NCBI GenBank assembly: GCA_047967505.1 | Contig: CM106538.1 | Length of the DNA: 64,000 bases | Source: Dipteris shenzhenensis | Lineage: Eukaryota; Polypodiophyta; Polypodiopsida; Gleicheniales | Strand: one strand, 5' to 3' | Part shown: positions 44,982 to 57,848 of the stretch, in pieces | How positions within the stretch are numbered: the stretch's first letter is position 1 | Layout: every line of letters begins with the position of its first letter | Notes under the pieces: generated by a model | The model's input: the letters and a program-made list of their open reading frames with translations, nothing else | Told to the model about the DNA's origin: nothing | The model's database searches: none | Made by a program: the position numbers and the translations under genes

Positions 44982-47900
44982 ATGAACAGTCGGGTCACTG
45001 TCCACATCGCTGAACTCCAGGGTTGGTGGAGGCATCTACAGTTAGAAGGGTTAACTTTTAATGCTTCGGATAAATTCAAGGCTGAAATGCTTAAAACTTT
45101 TATTTCTCCTTTTACTAGAGATCAATATATTTGTGAGTGGTATGATCTTACCTTTCCCTTTGATCCAGGTGGGTTATCCATGTTTGACACCATGCTTATG
45201 GATGATAGTTTGGCAAGGTGCCCAAATAGATCTAGACAATGGAACATTGAAGTTGTTGAAGGTTATGAGGATGAGATCAGAAATTCTGATGGAAATGATG
45301 CTGTTGATGATGATGAAGTATATTGGGATACACAATCAGTTGTGTACAGCATATATCCTGATGTTTTTATGGGCTGCAAGGGCTCTCAAACCCTTAGGTT
45401 AAAAGGAACAATCAATAACAGACCAGTCCACATTTTGGTTGACAGTGGGAGCACTCATAACTTCATTAATGCAAAGACACTTCAAACAGTGAGGTTATGC
45501 CCATCCACTTTGGATCATGGGATCAAAGTTGAGGTGGCTAATGGTAAGCACTCCCACAGTAAGCAATATTGTCAGGCTGCTCAAGTGCAACTTTCTCAAG
45601 ACTATACTTTTCATGGAGATCTAATTGTCTTGGAAATGGGACCTATTGACATTGTCCTTGATTGTGAATGGTTGAGAACCTTGGGAGAATTCTCTATGGA
45701 CCTTAACAGCTTGTATATGAAGTTTATGCATGAAGGTAAGCACATCACTTTGATGGGTCACCAATCTCCTAAATTGTCCTTAATTTCTACAAGAAGAATG
45801 GCCAGAGACCTCAAAGGTGTTTGTGGAGTCTATGCTATTCAGTTGACCAAGTCTCAAGAGGGTAATGGGTTGTTGGTGGAGGATAAAGACATGCAGTCAA
45901 TATTACAGTAATACTCTAATGTATTTGCTGATCTTCCCAACCATCTTCCTCCCATGAGAGATGTGGATCATGCAATTGTGTTGGAGCTAGGATCTAAGCC
46001 AATCAACAAGGCTCCATACAGACTTTCTAGAGCTGAAAGAGAAGAGGTGGCAAGGCAAATAAAGGAACTCCTTGACAAGGAATTTATTACACACAGTCAG
46101 TCACCCTTTGCCTCTCCTATGTTATTGGCTAAGAAGAAGGATGGCTCATTTAGAATGTGTATTGATTACACGGATTTGAACAAAATAACAATTAAGAACA
46201 GGTTTCCTATCCCTAGAATTGATGATCAATGAGCTTAGAGGGGCAAAGTACTTCACAACGATTGACTTAAGGTTAGGCTATCATCAAATAAGGATGGAGG
46301 AGGGAGATGAACATAAAACTGCCTTCAGAACAGAACATGGGCTTTATCAATTCAAAGTGATGGCATTTGGTCTAACCAATGCACCTGCAACTTTCCAGGC
46401 CCTAATGAACAAGGTATTGCAGCCTTTCCTCTATAAATTTGTGCTGGTATTCTTTGATGATATATTGATCTACAGCAAAACAAAAGACGAGCATTTATTG
46501 CATGTCCAGCAAGTATTGGAAGTATTGAGGTCACACCAGTTGTATGCCAAATCAAGTAAATGCACTTTCATGGCTGAAGAAGTGGAATATCTGGGCCATA
46601 TTGTCAACAGTAGTGGGATTAAGGTAGGTAAAGTGTGTAAAGGATTGGCCTATACCTCAGGAGTCAGAATATCACCCAGCTGAGAGGTTTCCTTGGTCTA
46701 GCATCATTTTATAGAGGATTTATAAGGCATTTTGCCAAATTGGCAGCTCCTCTCACTGATCTTCTAAAAAAGAATGCTTTCCAATGGTCTAACAGTGCCA
46801 ATAAGAGATTTGAAGCATTAAAGGAGGCATTAACTTCAGCGCCTATCTTGGTATGTCCTGATTTCTCTCAACCTTTAATAATTGAGGCTGATGCTAGTGG
46901 AAGGGGCATTGGAGCTGTCCTAAAGCAGAGTCATGGAGTTATTGCCTTTGAAAGTCGGAAATTAGGAGTCAAGTTTCCACATTTATGACCAAGAGATGTT
47001 GGCAATACTTCATGCAATCAAAAAGTGGCACCACTACATTTATGGCAGCCATTTCAACGTCAAGACCCATCATAAGACTCTCAGATATTTTCTATCTCAG
47101 TCTTCTCTATCACCCAAGCAAAGGAGATGGCTATCCATTGTGCAAAACTATGACTTTGACATAGATTACAAGATGGGCAAAAAAAATATTATGGCAGATT
47201 CTCTTTCCACGATATGGGCTTGTACTTTATCATCTATTACTGAGGTTTATAAAGATTGGATCCATGGCATTCAAGAAGAGTATCTCAATGATCCTCAAGC
47301 AGCTGCTATGTTCCAAGACTTGCCAGATCCTGACTGTCAGCAATATCCCAATTTCAAGTTGCACAATGGGCTCTTGTGGTATAATGATAGAATATTTCTT
47401 ACTGAAAATTCCTCCTATAAGCTACTAATCTTGCAGGAATTTCACTCATCTCCTATGGCTGGGCATATAGGCCTCAACAAGACGTATGATAAGGTAAAAA
47501 AGAGTTTTAACTGGAAGGGGCTTTGGAAGGATGTTCTTGCTTATGTACAAAGCTGTAAGCCCTGTCAACAAAACAGGGAGTTGAATCTGAGACCAGCTGG
47601 TCTACTAACACCTCTCCCTGTACCTCAAGGTAAATGGACACATATCAGCATGGACTTTATTACAGGTCTATCAGTGACCTCTAAGGGTTGGAACAGCATC
47701 TTTGTGGTTATTGATAGACTTACTAAAGCTGCCCACTTCATTCCTACTAAGACACAATTTACAGCTTCCAAGGTGACTAAGCAATTCATGGAGAATGTGT
47801 TCAAATTACATGGACTCCCTCAGGAAATTGTGAGTGATCGTGATGCTAAGTTCATGGGGCATTTTTGGCAAGAGCTTTTCAGTTCTATGGAAACATTTCT

Positions 47901-48690
47901 CACCCCAAGTACAGCAGATCACCCTCAAACTGATGGACAAACAGAGAGGGTTAACCGCTGGTTGGAAGAGTATCTAAGGCATTTTTGCTTTGAGACCCAA
48001 GCATCGTGGGACCAATGGTTGCATCTAGCTGAGTTTTGTTATAATACCACCAAGCACACTTCAATTGGTATGAGCCCTTTTGAAGCCATGTTTGGTTGTA
48101 AAGCTTATGTTCCATCAACCATTATTGATCAAGCATTGACCAGCCAGCAAGCCAAGGATGATTTGGCTAACATGACTGCTCTATTACAGCAATGTAAAGA
48201 TAATATGGTAAGGGCCCAAGCAAGGATGAAGGATTATGCTGATGAGCATAGGAGAGATCTTCATTTTGAAGAAGGGGATTATGTGTTTCTCAGATTACAT
48301 AAGTCCAGGCATGCTTCTGATACCAATGTTGAACTTGCTCATAGGTATTATGGACCTTACAAGGTTTTGAGGAAAGATGGGGAAGTGGCTTATGAGTTGG
48401 AGCTTCCATCATCCTCTAGAATACACAAGGTATTCCATGTATCACTTCTCAAGAAGTATTTGGGGCCTAAGGAGCAAGTTATGGAAGAGCTACCTCCTAT
48501 GGATGAAGAGGGGCAGATTGAGTATATACCTGAAAAGATCCTTGGATTTAGAGATCATGTATTGAGGAACAAGTCCTACATGGAATATCTTATCTAATGG
48601 AGAGGTCTACCTGATGAGGAGTCTTCTTGGCAGCCATCTACAATTGTGGAGCAGTACCCTCAATTGCTTAGCTGAACTCTGTGGCCAAAA
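44982..48690 (+). pseudogene. Chromovirus-type gypsy pol (PR-RT-RH-IN-chromodomain)
   Basis: An unrecognised N-terminal 110 residues precede the protease VHILVDSGSTHNFI (near 45430-45470). [14 protein letters not shown] (46155), YQFKVMAFGLTNAPATFQ (46340) and FFDDILIYSK (46450). RNase H: EADASGRGIGAVL (46885), but the third acidic residue reads THHKTL instead of TDHK (47065). Integrase: HHCC (HSSPMAGHIGLNKTYDKV, CKPCQQ), MDFITGL, SDRDAKF and PQTDGQTERVNR (47450-47950), then GPY (YYGPYKVL, 48350). A chromodomain-like tail starts YIPEKILGFRDHV and meets TAA at 48595-48597 before WRGLPDEESSWQP. Frame breaks near 46225, 46640 and 46985. Confidence 0.88.
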
Positions 48691-49024
48691 TTGCATCTTT
48701 ATGAGCAGATCTGATTTTCTCTTGCTATATGGCATATATGGACATGTTGCAGCCAGCATTCACTAACCTTTCTTAGATCAGCATGTCTCACTGGATTTTA
48801 TGATCAGATCTGTTATATTGGACAGCATAGCTCTGTCACCCGGTTGCTTGATTTCTTGGGAATATTATATGATCCATTTACAGATCAGCATGCCTACAAG
48901 GAGGTATTTGACTGAGAAACTTCATTGTTCAGCTGATATGACCAGAATTGAGCTATTCAGGTTTACAAGGAGCATTGTATGTCCAGGTTACAGCCTTTAC
49001 AAATTTGAGGACAAATTTCTATTT

Positions 49025-49036
49025 GAGGAGGGAGGA
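49025..49036 (+). promoter_or_regulatory. Polypurine tract of chromovirus-type gypsy
   Basis: gaggagggagga stands just before TGTAACAGAGGG, the 3' LTR start. Confidence 0.8.
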
Positions 49037-49037
49037 T

Positions 49038-49489
49038 TGTAACAGAGGGTTACTTTTTACTTAGGCTAAACCTAGGCTAAAGTTAGTGGAAAGGCCTTTA
49101 TTGGCTTGTAAGTGTTTTTCCCCTTTCTTTAGGGGATACCATAAGTTGCCACGTGGCATTCTAGGAGGTAATCCCATAAGCAATACTGCTTGGTACTCCC
49201 CTGGGCCATGCTCTAGTTGTACTTGGCATATTCATTCATGACTTGTACTTCATTACTGAAATAGAATATACAGCAAGAGTTCAATACTCAGCTGAATTCT
49301 AAAAAGGATTGACTTCCTCCTGTCCTTGTGCAGCCGTGCAGCCCCTCACAAGTCCCTGTTGAAGATCCAGCCCATGATCTTCCTCTCCTACCCTTTTCCT
49401 AAACATAAGGTACTACACTACTTTAACTTTCCTGCAAATTCTACTAAACTTAGTAGTGTTTACTGTTAGTTAGGAGCAGTCCTGTTGCA
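49038..49489 (+). repeat. 3' LTR of chromovirus-type gypsy
   Basis: 452 bp, from TGTAACAGAGGG after the polypurine tract to CCTGTTGCA. The end matches the 82-bp 5' remnant. Bases 49490-49813 beyond it hold no recognisable feature. Confidence 0.85.
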
Positions 49490-49813
49490 GGCTGAGTCGG
49501 AGATGGAGGAGGAGACAAAGGTGGACGTAGAGGACTTAAGGGGTAATGATATAGTGGGAAATTTGGAACATGGGAAAAAGTAATATTTCCCACCATTTCT
49601 AGACTTTCCTATGATGTGGACGTCTTTGGAATTCTAGGGTTCAGAGAGGGTTGCATGGTTTAGGATGAGTCTAGGGTTGAGGAGAAGGCCCTCATTTCCC
49701 ACAAATACACCAAGGTCAAATGCAGGGAGGAAAGGTGGGAAATTACAACCTGCCACATAGGATGAATTTCCCACCAAACTCAAAAAAAAAAACCTTTCAG
49801 CATATGGGAATAC

Positions 49814-50140
49814 TGTTGGAATATAAAGCCAAAGTGAGTCTAAAATGAGTGTTCTAGGTGGTCTAGGGGTGTTTTATAGTCTAGTGAGTCCTAGACATGC
49901 CATGTGTCATATTGGGAGATATCCCATAGACATTGTGACTTTCTAGAGTCTAGTGGCACACTATATAGTGTTGTACTTGTCTATTGTCTACAATATCAGT
50001 CAACATCAAGCTCTTTGGTATCATGTGAGTACTTGTCCATTGCTTTCATTTTCTTTCCATTTCATTCCCATTATGATTGTTATCTTTCCTTTCCATTCCT
50101 AGTGTTAGCTTGCTTCTCTCCCTACCACTATGATCTTTCA
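49814..50140 (+). repeat. Copia-type 5' LTR with PBS
   Basis: It starts TGTTGGAATATAAAGCC and ends ATGATCTTTCA. A PBS TGGTATCAAAGCCATG follows at 50143. It shares a block (catgtgtcat...gatatcccata) with the LTR fragment at 31659-31808, so both belong to related families. Confidence 0.75.
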
Positions 50141-50156
50141 TGTGGTATCAAAGCCA

Positions 50157-51308
50157 TGTTCCTAGCCCTGCTCTCTCTTTCCCTTTCCCTTCCAAGAGGT
50201 TGAGTTGAGGGAGGCCAATGAAGCTACTCTACCTCCTCCTTGGAAGGCTGCCCTCTTCTCTCCTTCCTTGAGCTCTCTTCTCCACGCCATGATCTGCCCC
50301 CTCTCTTCTCCTTTCTTCAGCTACATCTTTCTGTGACCTGCAAACGATGTGACGCTTCTATCCAGATCTAGAAGCAGAATCATGGCTTTGTGTCTTCAGC
50401 AAAGTTGTAGAGGACCTTGAGTACTACAAATTTCGTTTTTACATAATTGCAATCAGAGTTTTCTGTGAAAAGTTACAGCCCTAGCAAGAAGTGACGAAAT
50501 TTGTTTCTGCGCGCGAATTTTGTTTTAGAGCTCAATGATTCGTGATCCAGCCAGCTCAACGTGGATCTGTCCATCCTCTTCATCGTTGATCTCTGCTCCA
50601 ACCCGCCATTTGCTCCTTTTGCCCGACATTCTATTGGAGCTGCTACCTCTGTCTTCTCTGCGCGTCACTTGATGTGAGCTCTTAACATTACATTGCGGTG
50701 ACTCCTTCATGTGACTACTCCAAACTTTGGTGAAGACTTCCCGAGCTAGATGTGAATTCTCCGATACTACTCCGACACACTTCACTACAGCGATGTCTCT
50801 AATTAGTGCATTACATCGAGCTTGATGTAGACCACTCTACATCAACAAGTGACTTCTTCAACATTGCTTATTCGATCGGTGGCTGAGGTACTTCGCATTG
50901 ATTGACTTCCATATTGGTCGTGGTACCTGAGGCTTCTACTTCGACATTGCTAACTCTCCTTCCGGCATTTTAAGAGTCATCATGTAATTGCTTCATGTAG
51001 CTACCCATGGACTTCACCGACACATATTTTGGGGCATTCCTACCTAGCGCTTCATTGACATCGTCATCGTCTCGCAGGGATGTGCACACATGTGCATTAG
51101 CTACTTGGAGGACATATCTTACTCAAAGAGATCTATTTTTATTATTCCTACAGCTTCATGTATTTTTTGGGTCCTCTACCCTGAGTAGTCCCCCTAAAAT
51201 GATATGCATCGAGTGTTTGGTTTTCATTGAGTCTAAAGGTCCTCTGCCTTGGATAGTCCTCCTAAAAAGATGTATTGGTTTTCCTATTTTGGTGTGTGGC
51301 TTCCTAAC
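50157..51308. other. Decayed interior of a retroelement, no ORF
   Basis: Leader-like sequence without gag or pol. Near 51175-51300 two units ggtcctct[a/g]cc[t/c]tg...agtcc[c/t]cctaaaa repeat, and a similar motif (cgtcctctgccctgggttgtc) stands at 31391, upstream of the related LTR fragment. So this is probably the 3' internal end of that copia family after a large deletion. Confidence 0.5.
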
Positions 51309-51582
51309 TGTTAGAATTATTGTTATAATTTAGCAGTGACCAATGTAATGTAATAAGTAGGTTCGGGGCACTTTTCCCTCATTTTAGAGGTTTTTTCCCC
51401 TAACCACAGTTAGTTCACTAACTACGGTTAGTAAAGGATAAGGTTTTGTCACTAAGACAAAACCTATCCCACTCTTCAGTTGTATCACACTCTTCTATTG
51501 CAACTATTGCTTTCAGCTCTCACTCTCCTACTCTCTTGCTCTCCTGCTCACACACTCTGCTCTCTCTCCCTTAGTACTCACA
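51309..51582 (+). repeat. LTR 1 of three-LTR copia array, with PBS
   Basis: 274 bp, TGTTAGAATTATTG to TAGTACTCACA. PBS TGGTATCAAAGCAAC at 51585-51599. It contains a hairpin (aggttttgtc / gacaaaacct) at 51441-51465. Confidence 0.88.
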
Positions 51583-51599
51583 TTTGGTATCAAAGCAAC

Positions 51600-52110
51600 A
51601 AGATCCTGCTCTTTGCTTCCTTGCTCGCAAGCTCCCTTCTCCAAGCTCAACAGCTCGCTACTCCTTTGTATCTGCTCCTTGCTCAACACTCGACGTACAA
51701 TCCGTACGACTTGCACGTACCATCGTTGCCCGTCCGTACAAGTACCGTTGTCCTTACAAGTGTCATCGTCCATACACAACAATACAGCGTCGTGCTACCG
51801 TAGCCCTACAATTGACAACAGCGCCGTACTACCTTCCACTTCAGTCGTACAGTCCGTACACTGCTCCTGTGAGCAGTCCATACTCTGTCGTACAAGCGCT
51901 GTAAGTTTGTTGTATTAAGCGTTGTTTGGTACAAATACCTGCGCCGTACCTCCGTTGTACGACTACCGTGCAAGTGACAACAAACTGCCGTACTGCTTCC
52001 CGCCGTACATTCCGTACATTCAGTACTACCTGCGTTTGTATTGTTCCAACGCCAGCTCTACAATACTAGCTCTTCTGTACCAGCAACTTGTGTCTCCGTA
52101 CATCCGTACA
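51600..52110 (+). other. GTAC-rich copia leader
   Basis: Long untranslated leader with the tetranucleotide GTAC recurring every few tens of bases (for example tccgtacgactt and gtccgtacaagtac). It runs directly into a gag fragment, so the gag start is deleted. Confidence 0.6.
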
Positions 52111-52111
52111 G

Positions 52112-55100
52112 CAGTCTGAATTCTCTTCCTAAGTCTTATCTCAGCTTTCATACCTCGCTGAACTTATCATTGAGGGGGGGTGCAAATCCTCTCACTTTTC
52201 ATGAGTTGATAGGACTTCTGCTTCAGGAAGAGCAGACCAGGAAAAACTTGGCTTCACGTGCAGGTGAACAAGCTATGCTCTCAAAGTTTAAGTCAAAAAC
52301 AAAGGGATAGGCAAAGACATCAGTAAATCAGCCTTCCAGTGGGTCAGGACAGCCTTCACAAAAGGCTAAAAATGATGCAAGTAAGCCCAAGAAGAAGGGT
52401 TTTTGTCATTACTGCAAAAAGCCAGGTCATCACATTGCGGAATGCAGGAAAAGGCTTGCAAAAGAGAAGAAAAACAGCTCTGGTATGGCTGTTTCAGATT
52501 CAGCTCCTCATGCATCTGACAGTGGGGATGCTGCAGCCAACTTTGTTGGACAGGATTATGCCTTTTTATCTTGCATTTCAGATTCTAGGCTGGCTGCTCT
52601 AGATGCTCGGGATAGTACAGCCACTTGTAATGATGATACATATGCATTTTTGACTTACAGTTATGACTCTTCTACGGATGCATCTGCTTTCAGTGTCAAT
52701 GAAACACTGAACACTTGGTATTTTGACAGCGGTGCATCCAAGCATATCACTTCTAGGAAGTGTCTTTTTACTTTTTTGCATCCACCTCCCGTTGGTAAGA
52801 AAGTCACTTGTGCCAATAACTCATCATATTCAGTACGTGGCACAGGAGAAGTTGAGCTTACTGCCATTGATGGCTCAGTTTTCCGACTTATCAGATGTCT
52901 TATATGTGCCTGGTATCACCAAAAATCTTCTTTCAGTGTCCACTCTTAAGAGAGCTGGATTTCAGGTCATCTTTGAGGATGACAAATGTGCTGCCCGAGA
53001 TAGGGAAAATGATTATGCCTTAAGATTATCTGATACTCTACTGCGTGGGCTTTTTCAGCTTGATCTTTTTGAGAAAAGAGCAGCCCATGCTCTTGCAGTT
53101 TCTACCCCTACTGCTACCATGCAGAATGCAGAATTATGGCATGCCCGATATGGCCACATGCATTACAACAGCTTGATGACACTTCAGAAGCACTCTATGG
53201 TTGATGCATTGCCACCTCTTGAGATACCTCCTCCACATGCCTGTGAAGGGTGCATTTTAGACAAGATGCATAGATTCCCCTTCAAAAAGGATGGTTCAGT
53301 TAAAGCTGTCCGCAGTTTACAGCTTATACACAGTGATGTCTGTGGTCCCATGAGGACTCCATCATTGGGTGGTCATCTCTACTTTGTTACCTTTATTGAT
53401 GATTACTCTGATTTCACTTGGGTCTTTGGGCTGAAACGCAAATCAGAAGTGTTCATGGTGTTTAAACACTTTTCAGCCATGGTTGAAAATGAAACCGGAC
53501 TCAAGATACAGACATTGCGCACAGATAGAGGTGGGGAATACTTGTCTGCAGATTTTGATGCTTTTCTGAAAGGCAAGGGTATTGTGCATCAGCTCACAAT
53601 GAGGCTGACCCCTCAGCAAAATGGCAAAGCTGAGAGGAAAAATAGAACTCTTATGGAGATGGATAGATGTATGCTGAAAAGCAAACACATGCCTCACAAA
53701 TTCTGGCTAGAAGGTCTGATGTGTGCCAATTACATTTTAAATCGGGCTCCCACTAAGGCTTTAAAAACAAAAACTCCCTATGAGGTCTGGAATGGGAGAA
53801 AGCCCTCAGTGGATCATTTCCGAGTCTTTGGATGCCTTGCTTATGCTCATGTGCCAGTTGAATTTAGGCACAAAATGTCTTATAAGGCAATTAAGTGCAT
53901 ATTTGTTGGGTACAGTGCAGAAAGCAAGGGGTACCGTCTCTACAATCCTGCTACAGGCAAGATCATTGTCAGTAGAGATGTGATATTTGCGGAAATTCAG
54001 CTCACACTCAGGCTGAATTTCATATATCTTCTTCTTCAGAGGATGTCTTTGAGGGGTTGCTACCCATTGCCCTGGGTTCCCCTGCTGATATTTCTGATGC
54101 AAATCAGAATTTACAGCCACCTCCCGATGCTTCAGTTCAGCCACAGGATGTCTTGCCACCTCCACAGGCAGTGGAACAAGTGGTGCAGCAAGAAATTGCA
54201 GACATACATGCAGCAAAAACAGTCCCAAACTGGCTGTTACAGACTCTCAGGGAGAGTAAAATTGATGCTCCATTACCTGGCAGGACTCGCAGTGCAGCAA
54301 GGCACATGGAAGGTGCTAATTGAGTGGAATCAGCATATGCAGGTACTCTTCTTGATGAGGAGGAGCCTGCCACATTCGAAGAAGCACAAGACAATGTGCA
54401 TTGGATGAATGCCATGCACGATGAGTTGCAGTCCATTGAAAAAAATCAGACTTGGAATGTTGTAGACTTGCCACCAGGGAAACATGCCATTGGCACACGA
54501 TGGGTTTTCAAGGTCAAACGGAAGCCAGATGGCTCCATTGACAGATACAAGGCAAGGCTGGTTGCTAAAGGCTATGCTCAGAAAAAGGGCATAGATTATG
54601 AGGAGACATTTGCTCCTACATCCCGGATGACCACCATCCGATTTGTTGTTGCAATGGCTGCACATTTTGAGTGGAATGTTCATCAGTTGGACATAAAAAC
54701 AGCCTTCTTAAATGGAGACTTGCTGGAAGAAGTGTATGTCAAACAACCTCCAGGCTTTGAAATTACAGCAAATGCACTTCAAGTATGCAAGCTAAACAAA
54801 GCTTTGTATGGGCTGAAACAGGCCCCTCGTGCATCGTATGCCAAGATTCATGCCTTTTTGACCAGCAAGGGGCTGCACAATAGTCCTACTGAGAGCACCC
54901 TCTACATCAAGATGGATGGGGGGGAAATTTTAGTCATCCTTCTTTATGTTGATGACTTACTGCTCACAGGGTCCAATGAAGATAAAATTGCAGATTTCAA
55001 AGCTGATTTGCAGACCACCTTTGACATGTCAGATTTGGGGCTGCTTCACTTTTATTTGGGGATCCAGTTCTCTCAAGAGAGACGTAGCACTGTTATGTCT

Positions 55101-55861
55101 CAGTCCAAGTATGTGCAGAAACTCTTGGACAGATTTAACATGCATGATTGTAAGCCCATAGCCACTCCCATGGAGCCGGGGCTGAAACTCACAATGCATG
55201 ATGCAGGAGAATCAGTTGATGCCACATCTTACAGTCAGGCTGTTGGATGCGTCATATATCTCTGCAACACTAGACTTGATATTCAGTTTGCAGTATCTCA
55301 GGTGAGCAGGTACATGCACAGCCCAAAAACTATGCATTGGCAGGCAGTTAAGCGCATCTTCCGTTATTTGCAGGGCACGAAGTCTTTTGGCTTGTTATTT
55401 CCCAGGAGGGGTGACTTGCAAATGCATGCCTACAGTGAGCTGGTGATTATGACACTAGGCAGTCCACTAGTGGCAATTGTTTCTTTTTGGGTAAATCTTG
55501 TATTTCCTGGCTGAGCAAGAAACAATCTACAGTGGCTACCTCATCATGTGAAGCTGAGTACAGGGCCGCTTTCACAGCAACAGTTGAATGTGTCTGGCTG
55601 CGACGTCTATTTGCTGATCTTCATCTGTCTTTGGAGGGTCCTTCTCCAATTCTCACTGATAGTCAGAGTGCCATTGCAGTGGCAAAGAATCTAGTGTTTC
55701 ATGCTCGCACGAAGCACATTGAGGTTCACTATCACTACGTCAGAGAGAAGTTGCATGCAGGAGAGATCAGTATGATCTTTGTGTCACACATGACAACGTT
55801 GCAGATATTTTCACCAAAGCACTACCACGTGAAAAGTTTGAGGCATTTCGCAGTGCCCTGA
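52112..55861 (+). pseudogene. Copia gag-pol of array unit A, degenerate
   Basis: Gag begins mid-domain (SLPKSYLSFHTSLN, GANPLTFHELIGLLLQEEQT) followed by a CCHC knuckle CHYCKKPGHHIAEC (about 52402-52445). Protease: WYFDSGASKHITS (52720). Integrase: HARYGHMHYNSL...CEGC, HSDVCGPM (53328), TDRGGEYLS (53520), NGKAERKNRT (53625). [14 protein letters not shown] (54420), [17 protein letters not shown] (54690), [12 protein letters not shown] (54945). RNase H: TSSCEAEYRAAF (55545) and LTDSQSAIAVAKN. Frameshifts near 52895, 54000, 54320, 55490 and 55785. Gag N-terminus (about 150 residues) is missing. Confidence 0.88.
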
Positions 55862-55910
55862 ACTTATATCCGTGATCAGCCTTGTACATGACATTGGCAC
55901 TGCAGGGGGG

Positions 55911-56181
55911 TGTTAGAATTATAGATATAATTCAGCAGTGACCAATGTAAATTAATAAGCTAGTTAGGGGCACTTTCCCCTCTTTAAGAGGTTTTTTCCC
56001 CCAACCGCAGTTAGTTCACTAACTATGGTTAGTGACTACTAAGGTTTTGTCACTAGGACAAAACCTTATCTCTAACTCTTTTAGTTGTACTCTTTACACT
56101 CTTCTATTGCAACTCAGCTCTCAAGCTTTCAGCTCTCAAGCTCACACTCTCTTGCTCTCTCTCTCTACGCAATCTCTCACA
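55911..56181 (+). repeat. LTR 2 of three-LTR copia array
   Basis: 271 bp, preceded by a polypurine tract gcagggggg and starting TGTTAGAATTATAG. It ends TCTCTCACA and is followed at once by RT-region sequence aattgatgctcc instead of a PBS. Confidence 0.88.
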
Positions 56182-57812
56182 AATTGATGCTCCATTACCT
56201 GGCAGAACTCGGAGTGCAGTAAGGCATGGGGGAGGTGCTCTTTCAGTTGAATCAGCTTATGCAGGTACTCTTCTTGATGAAGAGGAACCTGAGACATTTG
56301 AAGAGGCACATGATAATGTGCATTGGATGAATGCCATGCACGATGAGTTGCAGTCCATTAAGAAAAATCAGACATGGGAAGTTGTCGATTTGCCACCAGG
56401 TAAACATGCCATAGGTACACGGTGGTTTTGAAAGTTAAAAGAAAGCTAGATGGCACCATTGACAGGTACAAGGCAAGGCTGGTCGCAAAAGGATATGCTC
56501 AAAAAAAGGGCATAGACTATGAGGAAACTTTTGCTCCTACATCTAGAATGACAACTATCCAGTCAGTCATAGCAATGGCTGCAAATTTTCAGTGGAATGT
56601 TCATCAATTGGACATAAAAACAGCCTTCCTTAATGGAGACTTGTTGGAAGAGGTTTATGTCAAACAACCTCCAGGCTTTGAAATCAGGAAATGCACTTAA
56701 GGTATGAAAGCTAAATAAAGCTTTGTATGGGCTGAAACAGGCCCCACGTGCATGGTATGCAAAGATTCATGCTTTTCTGACCAGCAAGGGGCTGCACAAC
56801 AGTCCAACTGAAAGCACCCTCTACATCAAGAAGGATGGGGAGGATATTTTAGTCATCATTCTTTATGTAGATGACTTACTGCTCACAGGGTCAAATGAGG
56901 ATAATATTGCAAATTTTAAAGCTGAATTGCAGACCACTTTTGACATGTCAGATTTGGGACTGCTACACTTTTATTTGGGGATCCAGTTCACTCAAGAGCA
57001 AAGTGGCATCAATATGTCTCAATCCAAGTATGTGCAAAAACTCTTCGACAGATTCAACATGCAAGATTGTAAGCCCATAGCTACTCCCATGGAGCCGGGG
57101 CTGAAGCTTACAATGCATGAAGCAGGTGAATCATTGGATGTCACTCTACAGTCAGGCTGTTGGATGCCTCATTTATCTCTGCAATACACGACCTGATATT
57201 CAGTTTGCAGTTTCTCAGGTGAGCAGATATATGCACAGCCCAAAGACTATGCATTGGCACGCTGTAAAACGCATCTTCCGTTATTTGCAAGGTACCAAGT
57301 CTTTTGGATTGATGTTTCCCAGGGGGGGTGACTTGCAAATGCATGCCTACAGTGACTCAGATTGGGCTGGAGATTATGACACTAGACAGTCCACAAGTGG
57401 CAATTGTTTCTTTTTGGGCAAAGCTTGTATTTCTTGGTTGAGCATGAAACAATCCACAGTGGCTACCTCTTCATGTGAAGCTGAGTACAGGGCAGCTTTC
57501 ACAGCGACAGTTGTATGTGTTTGGCTGCGTCGTTTATTTGCTGATCTTCATCTTTCATTGGAGGGTCCTTCTCCAATTCTCACTGATAGTCAGAGTGCTA
57601 TTGCAGTGGCAAAGAATCCTGTGTTTCATGCTCGCACGAAGCACATTGAGGTTCACTATCACTACGTCAGAGAGAAGTTGCATGCAGGAGAGATCAGCAT
57701 GATCTATGTGTCAACACATGGCAATGTTGCAGACATTTTCACCAAAGCACTTCCACGTGAAAAGTTTGAGGCATTTCGCAGTGCCCTGAACTTATCTCCT
57801 CTTAGTGATTGA
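56182..57812 (+). pseudogene. Copia pol 3' half of array unit B
   Basis: It starts at the IN-RT linker (IDAPLPGRTRSA, matching unit A at 54255), then RT ([49 protein letters not shown] near 56865) and RNase H ([33 protein letters not shown], then ADIFTKALPREK near 57730). Frame breaks near 56425, 56700 and 57150. Gag, protease and integrase are absent. Confidence 0.87.
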
Positions 57813-57848
57813 TCATTTCCTTGTACATGACATTGGCACTGCAAGGGG

